A DNA stretch of 6,328 bases from Desulfobacterales bacterium. Lineage in GTDB: Bacteria > Desulfobacterota > DSM-4660 > Desulfatiglandales > B25-G16. The position numbers and the translations under genes are program-made. Under the pieces are notes generated by a model. The model was not told the origin of the DNA. It ran no database searches and was given only the letters and a program-made list of their open reading frames with translations. Where the stretch lies: NCBI GenBank assembly GCA_030672485.1, contig DAOVGH010000085.1, positions 1 through 6,328 on the forward strand, in the 5' to 3' direction. Below, in pieces: positions 1-6,165 of the stretch (position 1 is its first letter; every line of letters begins with the position of its first letter).

Positions 1-148
1 CTGGCATAAACAGATTGTTGATTACTATGCCTAATTCATCACTGGTCATATCTCTCTCGGTCCGTATGCGCCAATGACGAAGCATCTTATCATCTTGAAA
101 GACACCAAGGACAATATTCGTATTGCCTACATCTATACACAAAAGCAT
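1..148 (-). CDS. coaX: Type III pantothenate kinase, N-terminal part (runs off the left edge)
   Basis: Type III pantothenate kinase phosphorylates pantothenate with ATP, the first step of coenzyme A synthesis, in the cytoplasm. Only the first 49 codons are inside the window. They read MLLCIDVGNTNIVLGVF at residues 1-17, which contains the family's N-terminal phosphate-binding motif DxGNTN (D6 to N11). A stretch of the type LRHWRIRTERDMTSDE follows at residues 23-38, as expected at the start of CoaX. The family is usually about 255 residues, so most of the gene lies outside. The ATG at 148 was chosen because AGGGA stands about 7 bases upstream and the P-loop begins at residue 6, the normal distance. 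It follows folP on the same strand after 100 bases and probably belongs to the same transcription unit. Other ASKHA-fold kinases share the fold, but the exact motif and spacing favour CoaX. Confidence 0.88.
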   Translation of the reverse strand, partial: MLLCIDVGNTNIVLGVFQDDKMLRHWRIRTERDMTSDELGIVINNLFMP

Positions 149-248
149 GATAAATCCCTTGAGACCTTTGCATGGCCTCCAAACTACAATCCCGCGGGGC
201 TCGCCGCAAGCCCTAACCGTTATCGAAAATTGAATCAGGTATCCAGTT

Positions 249-1127
249 TCAAGTTTCGACTTTCATTATGGCATCAATAATGGTTATTGTTTCCCTGGCA
301 GCCTTAACATTATGGGCCCTGATGATATTTGCTCCCTGCATAACTGCAGCAGCAATAGTAGCCATGGTACCAGTTTCCCGGGATTCCACTGGGAGGTCAA
401 GTACATGGCCTATGAAGGACTTATTGGAGGTGCTCACCAGAATTGGTTGTCCAAGAACGAAGAACCTATGTAACTCCTTTATTATTTTAAGATTATCGTC
501 AAACGATTTACCAAACCCAATACCAGGATCAATGATAACAAGGTCTCTTTTAATACCCATTTCAACAGCCTGGTCCACGGCCTTGCCTAAGAACCCTATT
601 ATCTCACCAAAAAGATCCTCATAGGTTGGGTTTACCTGCATATTCTTCGGTGCCCCCTTCATATGCATCAAGACAATGGGTATATCCGCCTCTGCAACTA
701 ACGGACCTATGGCAGGATCGAATCTCAATGCACTTATATCATTGACCATTTTGGCTCCAGCTTCTAAGGCCTGTCTGGCTACCTCGCTCTTATAGGTGTC
801 TATGCTTACCGGGATATCTATTTCTTGGGAGAGGGCCTTGATGACAGGTATTACCCTGCTTAGCTCTTCCTCAAGGGGGATGGGATCTGAAAAAGGCCTT
901 GTTGATTCACCCCCGACATCAATGATATCAGCACCCTCGTTGGCCATCCTCAAGCCGTGCCTCACCGCATCATCCGCTCGAAAATGGAGACCTCCGTCGG
1001 AAAAAGAGTCGGGGGTAACATTCAGGATACCCATGATAAGGGTTTTTGAATCAAGATTGAGATTATGGTCTGAAAATTTTAAGGCGTTAGGTTTTCTTAC
1101 GTGAGGAAGCAACTTTCCCTTTTCCAC
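249..1127 (-). CDS. folP: Dihydropteroate synthase
   Basis: Dihydropteroate synthase condenses p-aminobenzoate with dihydropterin pyrophosphate in folate synthesis and is the sulfonamide target. The 292-residue product has the family motifs in order: MGILNVTPDSFSDGG (32-46), DVGGESTRP (70-78), SIDT (108-111), VNDIS (128-132), MHMKG (154-158), DPGIGFGK (200-207), SNKSFIG (234-240) and IIRAHNV (268-274), spanning the TIM barrel. The usual SRK of the pterin/phosphate loop reads SNK: the lysine is kept and the arginine is Asn235. The start is GTG at 1127, inside the 3' end of ftsH (41-base overlap), with no good ribosome binding site, so translation may be coupled to ftsH. A TTG at codon 6 or the ATG at codon 32 are weaker alternatives; the latter would leave almost nothing before the first strand. 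The length is slightly above the usual 270-285 because of the N-terminal extension. Confidence 0.96.
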   Translation of the reverse strand: MEKGKLLPHVRKPNALKFSDHNLNLDSKTLIMGILNVTPDSFSDGGLHFRADDAVRHGLRMANEGADIIDVGGESTRPFSDPIPLEEELSRVIPVIKALSQEIDIPVSIDTYKSEVARQALEAGAKMVNDISALRFDPAIGPLVAEADIPIVLMHMKGAPKNMQVNPTYEDLFGEIIGFLGKAVDQAVEMGIKRDLVIIDPGIGFGKSFDDNLKIIKELHRFFVLGQPILVSTSNKSFIGHVLDLPVESRETGTMATIAAAVMQGANIIRAHNVKAARETITIIDAIMKVET

Positions 1128-2940
1128 TCGTTTTTCTTGGTTGCCTTTTTCTTTTCTTATTGCCTATTATGTTCTCTATCTCACGCCCATCTAAGGTCTC
1201 TCTGTCTAAAAGTGCCTTGGCTAAGTTGCTGAGGGTATCAAGGTTATCCTTTATGAGCTTATGGGTTTTCTGGTAGTTCTCATTTATGAGAGTATTGACC
1301 TCCTGGTCGATTTTTCGGGCTGTCTCTTCACTATAATCCCTATGTTGGGCAATCTCACGCCCCAGGAATATCTCTTCCTCTTTCTTCCCGAAGGTCAAGG
1401 GACCAAGTTTTTCGCTCATACCATATTCGCAGATCATCTTTCTTGCTATTTCAGAAGCCTTCTCTATATCATTGCTTGCACCAGTCGTCTGGGTATGTAA
1501 GGCGATTTCCTCAGCTATCCTTCCTCCCATCAGTATGCAGATGTTATTTAAGAGGTATTCCTTTGTATAGGTATGTTTATCATCCAAAGGAAGCTGCTGC
1601 GTCAGGCCAAGGGCCCTACCCCTGGGAATTATGGTCACCTTATGTATCGGGTCAGTATTCGGTGTCAGTTTTGCCACCAGGGTATGTCCTGCCTCATGAA
1701 AGGCAGTAGTCCTTTTCTCTTCATCGCTTATGATCATGCTCTTTCTTTCCGTACCCATGAGCACCTTATCTTTTGCATCTTCCAGGTCTGACATATCGAT
1801 TCTATCTTTGTTCCTCCTGGCTGCAAGCAAGGCCGCCTCATTGGTCATATTCTCAAGGTCTGCACCGGTAAAACCCGGTGTTCCTCTGGCAATTACGGAA
1901 AGATCAATATCGTCTGCCAACCTCGTTTTTTTGGTATGGACTTTGAGTATATTCTCCCGTCCCCTGACGTCAGGCACCGGCACAACAACCTGCCTGTCAA
2001 ACCTTCCTGGTCTTAATAATGCAGGATCAAGAACGTCAGGCCTGTTGGTAGCTGAAATAAGAATGACGCCTTCGTTTGATTCGAAACCATCCATTTCTAC
2101 CAAGAGCTGATTGAGGGTTTGTTCTCGTTCATCATGGCCCCCTCCCAATCCGGCTCCCCTGTGTCGTCCCACGGCATCGATCTCATCTAAAAAGATAATA
2201 CAGGGGGCATTCTTTTTTCCCTGTATAAAGAGATCCCTCACCCTTGAAGCACCAACACCTACAAACATCTCCACGAAGTCAGAGCCACTAATGCTCAGGA
2301 AAGGCACCTCTGCCTCTCCTGCGATAGCCCTGGCCAGTAAAGTCTTGCCTGTTCCGGGGGCTCCGACCAGGAGTACACCTTTGGGAATTCTGCCTCCCAG
2401 ACGGGTGAATTTCTTTGGGTCTCTTAGAAACTCTATTATTTCCTGAAGCTCTTCCTTTGCCTCTTCTATGCCGGCTACATCATCAAAAGTCACCTTATCT
2501 TTTTCGTCAGTTACAAGCCTCGCCCTGCTTTTGCCAAAAGACAATGCCTTACCACCTCCCATCTGCATCTGGCGCATAAAGAAGATCCAGACACCTATTA
2601 AAAGAAGCATGGGGAACCAGGATACGAGGATTGTCATATACCATGGAGATGATTCATGCGGTTTGGCGGTTATTTCGATCCCTTTATTGCGCAGGATTTT
2701 GATTAGCTCAAGATCCTTAGGTGCAAACGTCCTGAAGGAATGGCCACGACTTGCGATGCCAGAGATCCTATCTCCCTGGATGGTTACTTGGCTGACCTCT
2801 CCTCGTTCTACCATATTCAGAAATTCGCTATAGCTCAACTGTCCAGTCTGCTTGGTTTCTCTTTTGAAGATTTGAAATAGTAAGATCATCATCAGGCTGA
2901 TGACCAGCCAAAGAGTCAAATTCTTGGAAAATGTGTTCAA
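1087..2940 (-). CDS. ftsH: ATP-dependent zinc metalloprotease FtsH
   Basis: FtsH is a hexameric, membrane-anchored AAA+ protease that extracts and degrades membrane and regulatory proteins. The 617-residue product is of normal length. It has a first membrane helix at about 8-25, an extracytoplasmic domain (about 26-99), and a second helix at about 101-121. The AAA module follows: Walker A GAPGTGKT (193-200), pore loop FVGVG (226-230), Walker B IIFLDE (248-253) and the second region of homology with R310 and R313. The protease domain carries HEAGH (415-419), with Asp491 in SNDIEKA as the likely third zinc ligand. The C-terminus (about 594-617) is a lysine/arginine-rich tail. The start is TTG at 2940, supported by AAGGAG at 2948-2953 with 7 bases of spacing; there is no ATG before residue 17, which lies in the first helix. 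It sits 81 bases after tilS and overlaps folP. Confidence 0.98.
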   Translation of the reverse strand: MNTFSKNLTLWLVISLMMILLFQIFKRETKQTGQLSYSEFLNMVERGEVSQVTIQGDRISGIASRGHSFRTFAPKDLELIKILRNKGIEITAKPHESSPWYMTILVSWFPMLLLIGVWIFFMRQMQMGGGKALSFGKSRARLVTDEKDKVTFDDVAGIEEAKEELQEIIEFLRDPKKFTRLGGRIPKGVLLVGAPGTGKTLLARAIAGEAEVPFLSISGSDFVEMFVGVGASRVRDLFIQGKKNAPCIIFLDEIDAVGRHRGAGLGGGHDEREQTLNQLLVEMDGFESNEGVILISATNRPDVLDPALLRPGRFDRQVVVPVPDVRGRENILKVHTKKTRLADDIDLSVIARGTPGFTGADLENMTNEAALLAARRNKDRIDMSDLEDAKDKVLMGTERKSMIISDEEKRTTAFHEAGHTLVAKLTPNTDPIHKVTIIPRGRALGLTQQLPLDDKHTYTKEYLLNNICILMGGRIAEEIALHTQTTGASNDIEKASEIARKMICEYGMSEKLGPLTFGKKEEEIFLGREIAQHRDYSEETARKIDQEVNTLINENYQKTHKLIKDNLDTLSNLAKALLDRETLDGREIENIIGNKKRKRQPRKTSGKGKVASSRKKT

Positions 2941-2947
2941 GTATTTT

Positions 2948-2953
2948 CTCCTT
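2948..2953 (-). promoter_or_regulatory. Ribosome binding site that fixes the TTG start of ftsH
   Basis: On the minus strand AAGGAG stands 7 bases before TTG at 2940. It is the strongest Shine-Dalgarno match on the minus strand of the window, and it decides for the TTG start because the next methionine codon is inside the first membrane helix. Confidence 0.8.
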
Positions 2954-2979
2954 TACACAGATTATCTACAAACCGTTTA

Positions 2980-3008
2980 ATTATACCAAAAACTTTCCAA
3001 AATATAAA
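2980..3008 (-). promoter_or_regulatory. Extended -10 promoter for ftsH-folP-coaX
   Basis: In the 81-base tilS-ftsH gap the minus strand reads TGGTATAAT: a perfect -10 hexamer (2980-2985) with the TGn extension (2986-2988). A weaker -35, TTTATA (3003-3008), matches 4 of 6 positions with 17 bases of spacing. The expected start of transcription is about 2973, giving a leader of some 33 bases before the ftsH TTG. This is a sigma-70-type match read by eye. It would let ftsH and the genes after it be expressed independently of tilS. Confidence 0.6.
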
Positions 3009-3021
3009 CCCATAGCACATT

Positions 3022-4410
3022 TTATTCAATCTTACATCTTAAAATTCTTTTTGTTTCCTGCCGGACCCTGTACCTGTTGTCAATCCTTATACCGCAGACC
3101 CAGACTATACTGCCACGGCTTTCGAGGATGGCGATTCTTTTCCTTTGTTCAGATGGAATCTTGTTATCAATAAAGACATCTTTCACCTTTTTAAAGCCAT
3201 TAAGGCCAAGTGGTATGAATTTGTCCCCCAGCCGGAAATTTCTCACTCTCAAAGGCCATTGGAGTCTGTCAAGGTCAAGAAATGCCTCATGAGGTGAAGG
3301 AGAAGAAAGCGAGAAATCCTTCTTGGGGATCTCCTCTAATGACAGTGTTTGATTGATTTCAGGGATCTGAAACCCTCCACTATTCTCTACATTGTAGGAA
3401 AAGTCGTCGGTCTCAATTTCAGTTCCCAAGGAAAATCTAAGCGTTTCATATATCTTTCTTACTATGAGATTTTCAGGGAGATCCACTTTGATCTGGGGCC
3501 TCGTATTGCTGGCAAGATCCGTGATTGCCTTGATATGTCCGATATCTATCCTCCTGAGGTCTCCTTTTACCGTTTTTATTGCCTGCCTGATAATCCGATA
3601 TTGAACAGGCGTTGAGAGATTTCTAAAGGTGGTAAGGGAAAGGTCTAGGGAGCGGTCTGTGGAATTGAGCGTCACCATTTGCAATCCCTTTTTTGCCTCT
3701 TCTTCCATAAACTGGTTTTCCTGGCTACAGAGGAATGCAAGTTCGCCTAAATGTTGGATGAGCCGTGGTTGGTAGCCGAGAAGAAGTGGTATCAACTCTA
3801 ACCGTATCTTGTTTCTCAGATACCTCTTTTCAAGATTGGAGCTATCCATCATAAAGGGTATATGTTCTTGTCTCAGATAGGCATGGATTTCATCCCTCGT
3901 TATATTTATGAGGGGCCTTATAAAACGGTCCTGCCGAATTGGGGGTATTCCAGATAAACCTGTTGGTCCAGCTCCTCTCAGGAGATGCATAAGAACTGTT
4001 TCGGCCTGGTCATTCATATTGTGACCCGTGGCGACCTTTTGGGCATGATAGTCATCTAAAACCTTTTCCAAGAATTGATACCTTATCTGCCTGGCCTTTT
4101 CCTCGATGGAGGTTCCGCGTATCTTAGCTACATTATCGGCCTTAACGGAGGCCGAAGTGAGATGTAGACTTCTCGCTAAATTGGCGACAAAGTCTGTTTC
4201 TTTTTCATCCTCCTGTGGCCTTAATCCATGATTGAGATGGGCAACGACTAGGCTAATGTTCAACGCCCTTTGAAGTCGAAAAAGGATTTTCAACAGGCAA
4301 ACAGAGTCCGGTCCACCTGATACAGCTACAACAACAGTGTCTCCGCTGTTAATCATTCGATGCTCGAGGGTAGTTTGCAAAACCTTTTTTTCAGCAGGAT
4401 GTAAGTTCAT
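3022..4410 (-). CDS. tilS: tRNA(Ile)-lysidine synthase
   Basis: TilS attaches lysine to cytidine 34 of the CAU anticodon of a minor tRNA-Ile, using ATP, so that it reads AUA as isoleucine; it is a cytoplasmic and normally essential enzyme. The 462-residue product has the N-type ATP pyrophosphatase P-loop SGGPDS (31-36) in VVVAVSGGPDSVCLLKIL. HLNHGLR (58-64), ATGHNMNDQAETVLMHLLRG (127-146), RPL (165-167) and RYLRNKIR (196-203) follow, all typical of TilS. A middle segment (about 225-330) fits the substrate-binding domain. The C-terminal domain (about 385-460) carries RNFRLGDKFIPLG followed by KKVKDVFIDNKIP. ATG at 4410 is the first possible start after an in-frame TAA 6 bases upstream, and places the P-loop at the usual position, but no Shine-Dalgarno sequence precedes it. 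It heads the leftward gene group, divergent from the dGTPase-like gene. Confidence 0.97.
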   Translation of the reverse strand: MNLHPAEKKVLQTTLEHRMINSGDTVVVAVSGGPDSVCLLKILFRLQRALNISLVVAHLNHGLRPQEDEKETDFVANLARSLHLTSASVKADNVAKIRGTSIEEKARQIRYQFLEKVLDDYHAQKVATGHNMNDQAETVLMHLLRGAGPTGLSGIPPIRQDRFIRPLINITRDEIHAYLRQEHIPFMMDSSNLEKRYLRNKIRLELIPLLLGYQPRLIQHLGELAFLCSQENQFMEEEAKKGLQMVTLNSTDRSLDLSLTTFRNLSTPVQYRIIRQAIKTVKGDLRRIDIGHIKAITDLASNTRPQIKVDLPENLIVRKIYETLRFSLGTEIETDDFSYNVENSGGFQIPEINQTLSLEEIPKKDFSLSSPSPHEAFLDLDRLQWPLRVRNFRLGDKFIPLGLNGFKKVKDVFIDNKIPSEQRKRIAILESRGSIVWVCGIRIDNRYRVRQETKRILRCKIE

Positions 4411-4529
4411 TGTTTAAAGGAGCTAAGGGGCCTAAAAGAGAGTCTATCCTATGAAGGAAGTTGCGAGATTAACCTTACAACGTCTATCTTGCCCAGTTAA
4501 ACATGTTTGCTCGTAAGTGCATTTTTTAA

Positions 4530-4557
4530 GGAGCTCATTTAGCCGGTAAGGGGCTCC
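4530..4557 (+). repeat. Hairpin-forming inverted repeat in the divergent region
   Basis: GGAGCTC (4530-4536) pairs with GGGCTCC (4551-4557) across a 14-base loop, with one G-T wobble on the plus strand. The minus-strand version has a mismatch at that place, so the fold is better on the plus strand. No T-run follows on either strand, so it is not a terminator. Confidence 0.45.
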
Positions 4558-4565
4558 GTCACAAA

Positions 4566-4630
4566 ATATAGTAGATTTCTATCTGGAAAAGCAACAATAT
4601 AGTGCTTGAATTGAGTAAGTTATATAGTAG
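4566..4630 (+). repeat. Three spaced ATATAGT copies upstream of the rightward promoter
   Basis: ATATAGTAG occurs at 4566-4574, ATATAGTG at 4597-4604 and ATATAGTAG again at 4622-4630, with start-to-start spacings of 31 and 25 bases. They could be binding sites for a regulator or chance in an AT-rich stretch. The spacings are not exactly whole helical turns of each other. Confidence 0.35.
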
Positions 4631-4654
4631 CGTTAATCAGTTCGTTAATTTGCA

Positions 4655-4684
4655 TTGACCCATAATCCTAATTTCTATTAGAAT
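4655..4684 (+). promoter_or_regulatory. Sigma-70-type promoter of the dGTPase-like gene, with palindrome on the -10
   Basis: TTGACC (4655-4660) matches the -35 consensus at 5 of 6 positions, and TAGAAT (4679-4684) matches the -10 at 5 of 6, with 18 bases between them. Transcription would start near 4691, about 42 bases before the ATG at 4733. The -10 overlaps the palindrome TTCTA-T-TAGAA (4673-4683), a possible repressor site. Called by eye only. Confidence 0.5.
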
Positions 4685-4732
4685 CAAGCAAACGTTTTGA
4701 TTGTTAGCACGCTACCAAGAAAGCCTTGATAA

Positions 4733-5902
4733 ATGAATAAGGTTAAGACCTTAAAGGATATCAAACAACACCTCCATCATCTGGAAAAAGACAGGCTTTC
4801 GCCTTATGCCACTCTCAGTATTCAGGCTGTTAGGCGAAGGGATGAGGCGGAGATTGTTGATGGTCACAGGGAGAATTTTTCCGTTGATGTCGATAGGATT
4901 CTCCATTCCCTGGCCTATTCCAGGTACATTGATAAGACCCAGGTCTTTTACCTTATAAGAAACGATCACATTACCCATCGCGTTCTTCATGTACAGTTAG
5001 TTTCCAAGATTGGTCGGACCATAGGCCGTCTGCTCGGGCTTAATGAGGATCTTATTGAGGCTATTGCCCTTGGACATGATATAGGCCACGCACCTTTTGG
5101 GCACGATGGTGAGGGATTCTTGTCGGATTTATCTAAGGAATATGGACTGGGTAATTTTTTACACAACGTACAAGGCGTGAGGTTTCTCGAGGTGATAGAG
5201 AAAAAAGGGGCTGGTTGGAACCTATCCCTTCAGGTCTTGGATGGCATCCTCTGCCATAATGGGGAGGTGCATAGTCCCGCCCTGTATCCTGATAAGAGCA
5301 AGGATTTTGCTCGATTGGAAGAAGAAATAAGAAAAGTAACAGATGATCCAGAATTTCCTATTTATCCCATGACCTTAGAGGGGTGTGTTGTGAGGATGGC
5401 TGATACCATTAGCTATATAGGTAGAGATATAGAGGATGCAATAAGGCTCGGTTTGATAAAAAGGAGTGAAATACCGATAGATTGCCGGCGTAGATTGGGA
5501 GATACAAACGGAACCATCGTATATGCCTTGGTTGAGGATCTGATCGCCGAGAGCCTAAAGAAAGCCCATATTTCCTTCAGCCCTGAGAAAGCGGACGCCC
5601 TAAAAAGACTCAAAGATTTTAACCAGCAATTTATATATACCAACCCGAGGGCCAAAAATCAGACCAACAAACTGCGGTTGATGTTTGAGTTGCTCTTTGA
5701 AGAACATCATAAAGACCTCAAAGCCGGCAATGATAATTCAGTTATTTTCAGGGAGTTTTTAGACGGCATGTCCTCCCAATATCGGGACAACAATCCTCCT
5801 GCCATGATTGTCCGGGATTTTATCGCAGGAATGACAGATGATTATTTCTTGGGGCAATGTCAAGAAAACCTCATGCCCAAGATTATATCCGGTCGTTATT
5901 GA
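4733..5902 (+). CDS. HD-domain phosphohydrolase of the dGTPase (Dgt) family
   Basis: Dgt-family enzymes cleave deoxynucleoside triphosphates to the nucleoside plus triphosphate and help control the dNTP pool; the substrate of this member cannot be read from the sequence. The 389-residue product has the family's N-terminal region ENFSVDVDRILHS followed by AYSRYIDKTQVF (47-72). The H-HD-D metal site is His86 (RVLHVQLVSKI), His115-Asp116 (GHDIGHAPFGH, with His119 and His124) and Asp224 (RMADTISYIGRD). The C-terminal end has RDFIAGMTDDYFL (361-373), as in the HD-associated domain. The family's usual HNEQ stretch appears as HNVQ (144-147), and first-helix residues differ from the common RLTHSLEV. 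The ATG at 4733 lacks a good ribosome binding site but leaves a normal N-terminus of about 45 residues before the conserved core. It is followed by a structured spacer and recO, and is divergent from tilS. Confidence 0.9.
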   Translation: MNKVKTLKDIKQHLHHLEKDRLSPYATLSIQAVRRRDEAEIVDGHRENFSVDVDRILHSLAYSRYIDKTQVFYLIRNDHITHRVLHVQLVSKIGRTIGRLLGLNEDLIEAIALGHDIGHAPFGHDGEGFLSDLSKEYGLGNFLHNVQGVRFLEVIEKKGAGWNLSLQVLDGILCHNGEVHSPALYPDKSKDFARLEEEIRKVTDDPEFPIYPMTLEGCVVRMADTISYIGRDIEDAIRLGLIKRSEIPIDCRRRLGDTNGTIVYALVEDLIAESLKKAHISFSPEKADALKRLKDFNQQFIYTNPRAKNQTNKLRLMFELLFEEHHKDLKAGNDNSVIFREFLDGMSSQYRDNNPPAMIVRDFIAGMTDDYFLGQCQENLMPKIISGRY

Positions 5903-5935
5903 AAAAAGTCCTTATTAACTTGTAGGAGGAAAGAG

Positions 5936-6010
5936 TTGGGTTTATACGATTTCACCGTCTATGATGTCATAAACCGGAACTCCGGGTGCTTTAATAGAAG
6001 ACGCGCCTAG
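5936..6010 (+). pseudogene. Short TTG-started frame resembling an acyl-CoA synthetase start; gene remnant or leader peptide
   Basis: An excellent ribosome binding site, AGGAGGA (5924-5930), is followed after 5 bases by TTG and 24 codons ending at TAG (6008-6010). The peptide begins MGLYDFTVYDVINRN. This resembles, from memory of the family, the N-terminus of AMP-forming long-chain acyl-CoA synthetases (YDFTxYDxIxRNA...). Its remaining residues keep an F and two R/A positions that would fit the family's next stretch. No rest of such a 500-residue enzyme follows: the frame stops, and recO starts 180 bases on. It could therefore be the remnant of a deleted gene, or a true small peptide or leader peptide in the recO leader. 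Two features argue against chance: the quality of the ribosome binding site and the protein-like start. The resemblance covers only about 15-24 residues and could be accidental. Confidence 0.35.
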
Positions 6011-6065
6011 GTTGGAAGTAAAGAATCCACGCCCAGCGGACGTGGTTTTCCAAGACGCAATAAAG
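5989..6065 (+). repeat. Nested long inverted repeat (possible structured RNA)
   Basis: Four helices stack inside each other: CTTTA (5989-5993) with TAAAG (6061-6065); GCG (6003-6005) with CGC (6056-6058); TTGGAAG (6012-6018) with TTTCCAA (6047-6053, one G-T wobble); and CCACG (6027-6031) with CGTGG (6041-6045). A 9-base loop, CCCAGCGGA, caps the fold. That is 20 pairs over 77 bases, interrupted by internal loops. Pairings were found by eye, with no energy calculation. Confidence 0.5.
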
Positions 6066-6102
6066 TTGGATTTTGAACGATGCGGGTTTGCCAATTTGGG
6101 AA

Positions 6103-6122
6103 AAGCTTAAGCGTTAAGGCTT
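6103..6122 (+). repeat. Small hairpin just before the terminator
   Basis: AAGCTTAA (6103-6110) pairs with TTAAGGCTT (6114-6122) around a GCG loop, leaving one bulged G. It stands about a dozen bases before the terminator stem and could be part of the same RNA fold. Confidence 0.45.
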
Positions 6123-6132
6123 AGGGGAGATT

Positions 6133-6165
6133 GAGGCTCTGCTTTAAGAGGGGCAGGGCTTTTTT
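6133..6165 (+). terminator. Intrinsic terminator ahead of recO
   Basis: GCTCTGC (6136-6142) pairs with GCAGGGC (6153-6159), seven pairs with one G-T wobble, around a 10-base loop. Six T follow directly (6160-6165). This is a textbook rho-independent terminator for rightward transcription, ending the dGTPase-like transcript or a small RNA. It lies only 25 bases before the recO GTG, which leaves little room for a separate recO promoter. Confidence 0.8.

Larger units (their letters stand above)
4411..4732. other. Divergent intergenic region between tilS and the dGTPase-like gene
   Basis: These 322 bases hold no credible gene on either strand. The left half (4411-4560) contains two related blocks: TTAAAGGAGCT followed by AAGGGGCC (about 4414-4432), and TTAAGGAGCT followed later by TAAGGGGCTCC (about 4526-4557). 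The second block forms a plus-strand hairpin of 7 pairs, including one G-T wobble. The right half is AT-rich, with three ATATAGT copies, a 12-base-spaced direct repeat of CGTTAAT (4631 and 4643), and the rightward promoter. I could not pick out a convincing tilS promoter on the minus strand. No tRNA or known riboswitch was recognised. Confidence 0.6.

Noticed and set aside
194..213. GC-rich inverted repeats (GGGCT/AGCCC and GCGG/CCGC) in the folP-coaX gap as a terminator
   Set aside because: Stems are only 4-5 pairs, they compete with each other, and no T-run follows on the minus strand.
74..280. Plus-strand open frame of 68 codons at the left edge
   Set aside because: It is antisense to the clear coaX start and the folP end, has no ribosome binding site, and its composition is not protein-like.
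268..624. Plus-strand open frame of 118 codons opposite folP
   Set aside because: It is fully antisense to a gene with all family motifs and its translation has no recognisable domain. Similar frames opposite ftsH and tilS were dismissed for the same reason.
1122..1160. Lysine/arginine-rich end of FtsH as a sign of frameshift into another frame
   Set aside because: Basic C-terminal tails are common in FtsH, the length of 617 is normal, and the overlap with the folP start is an ordinary arrangement.
4451..4516. 21-codon plus-strand ATG frame in the divergent region
   Set aside because: There is no ribosome binding site, no recognisable sequence, and a length easily reached by chance.
4530..4557. 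Hairpin in the divergent region as an intrinsic terminator
   Set aside because: The T-run lies before the stem on the plus strand and appears as an A-run on the minus strand, so neither direction gives a stem followed by T.
4579..4604. Possible minus-strand tilS promoter with a TATATT-like -10
   Set aside because: The matching -35 candidates keep only about 3 of 6 consensus bases; in AT-rich sequence this is too weak to call.
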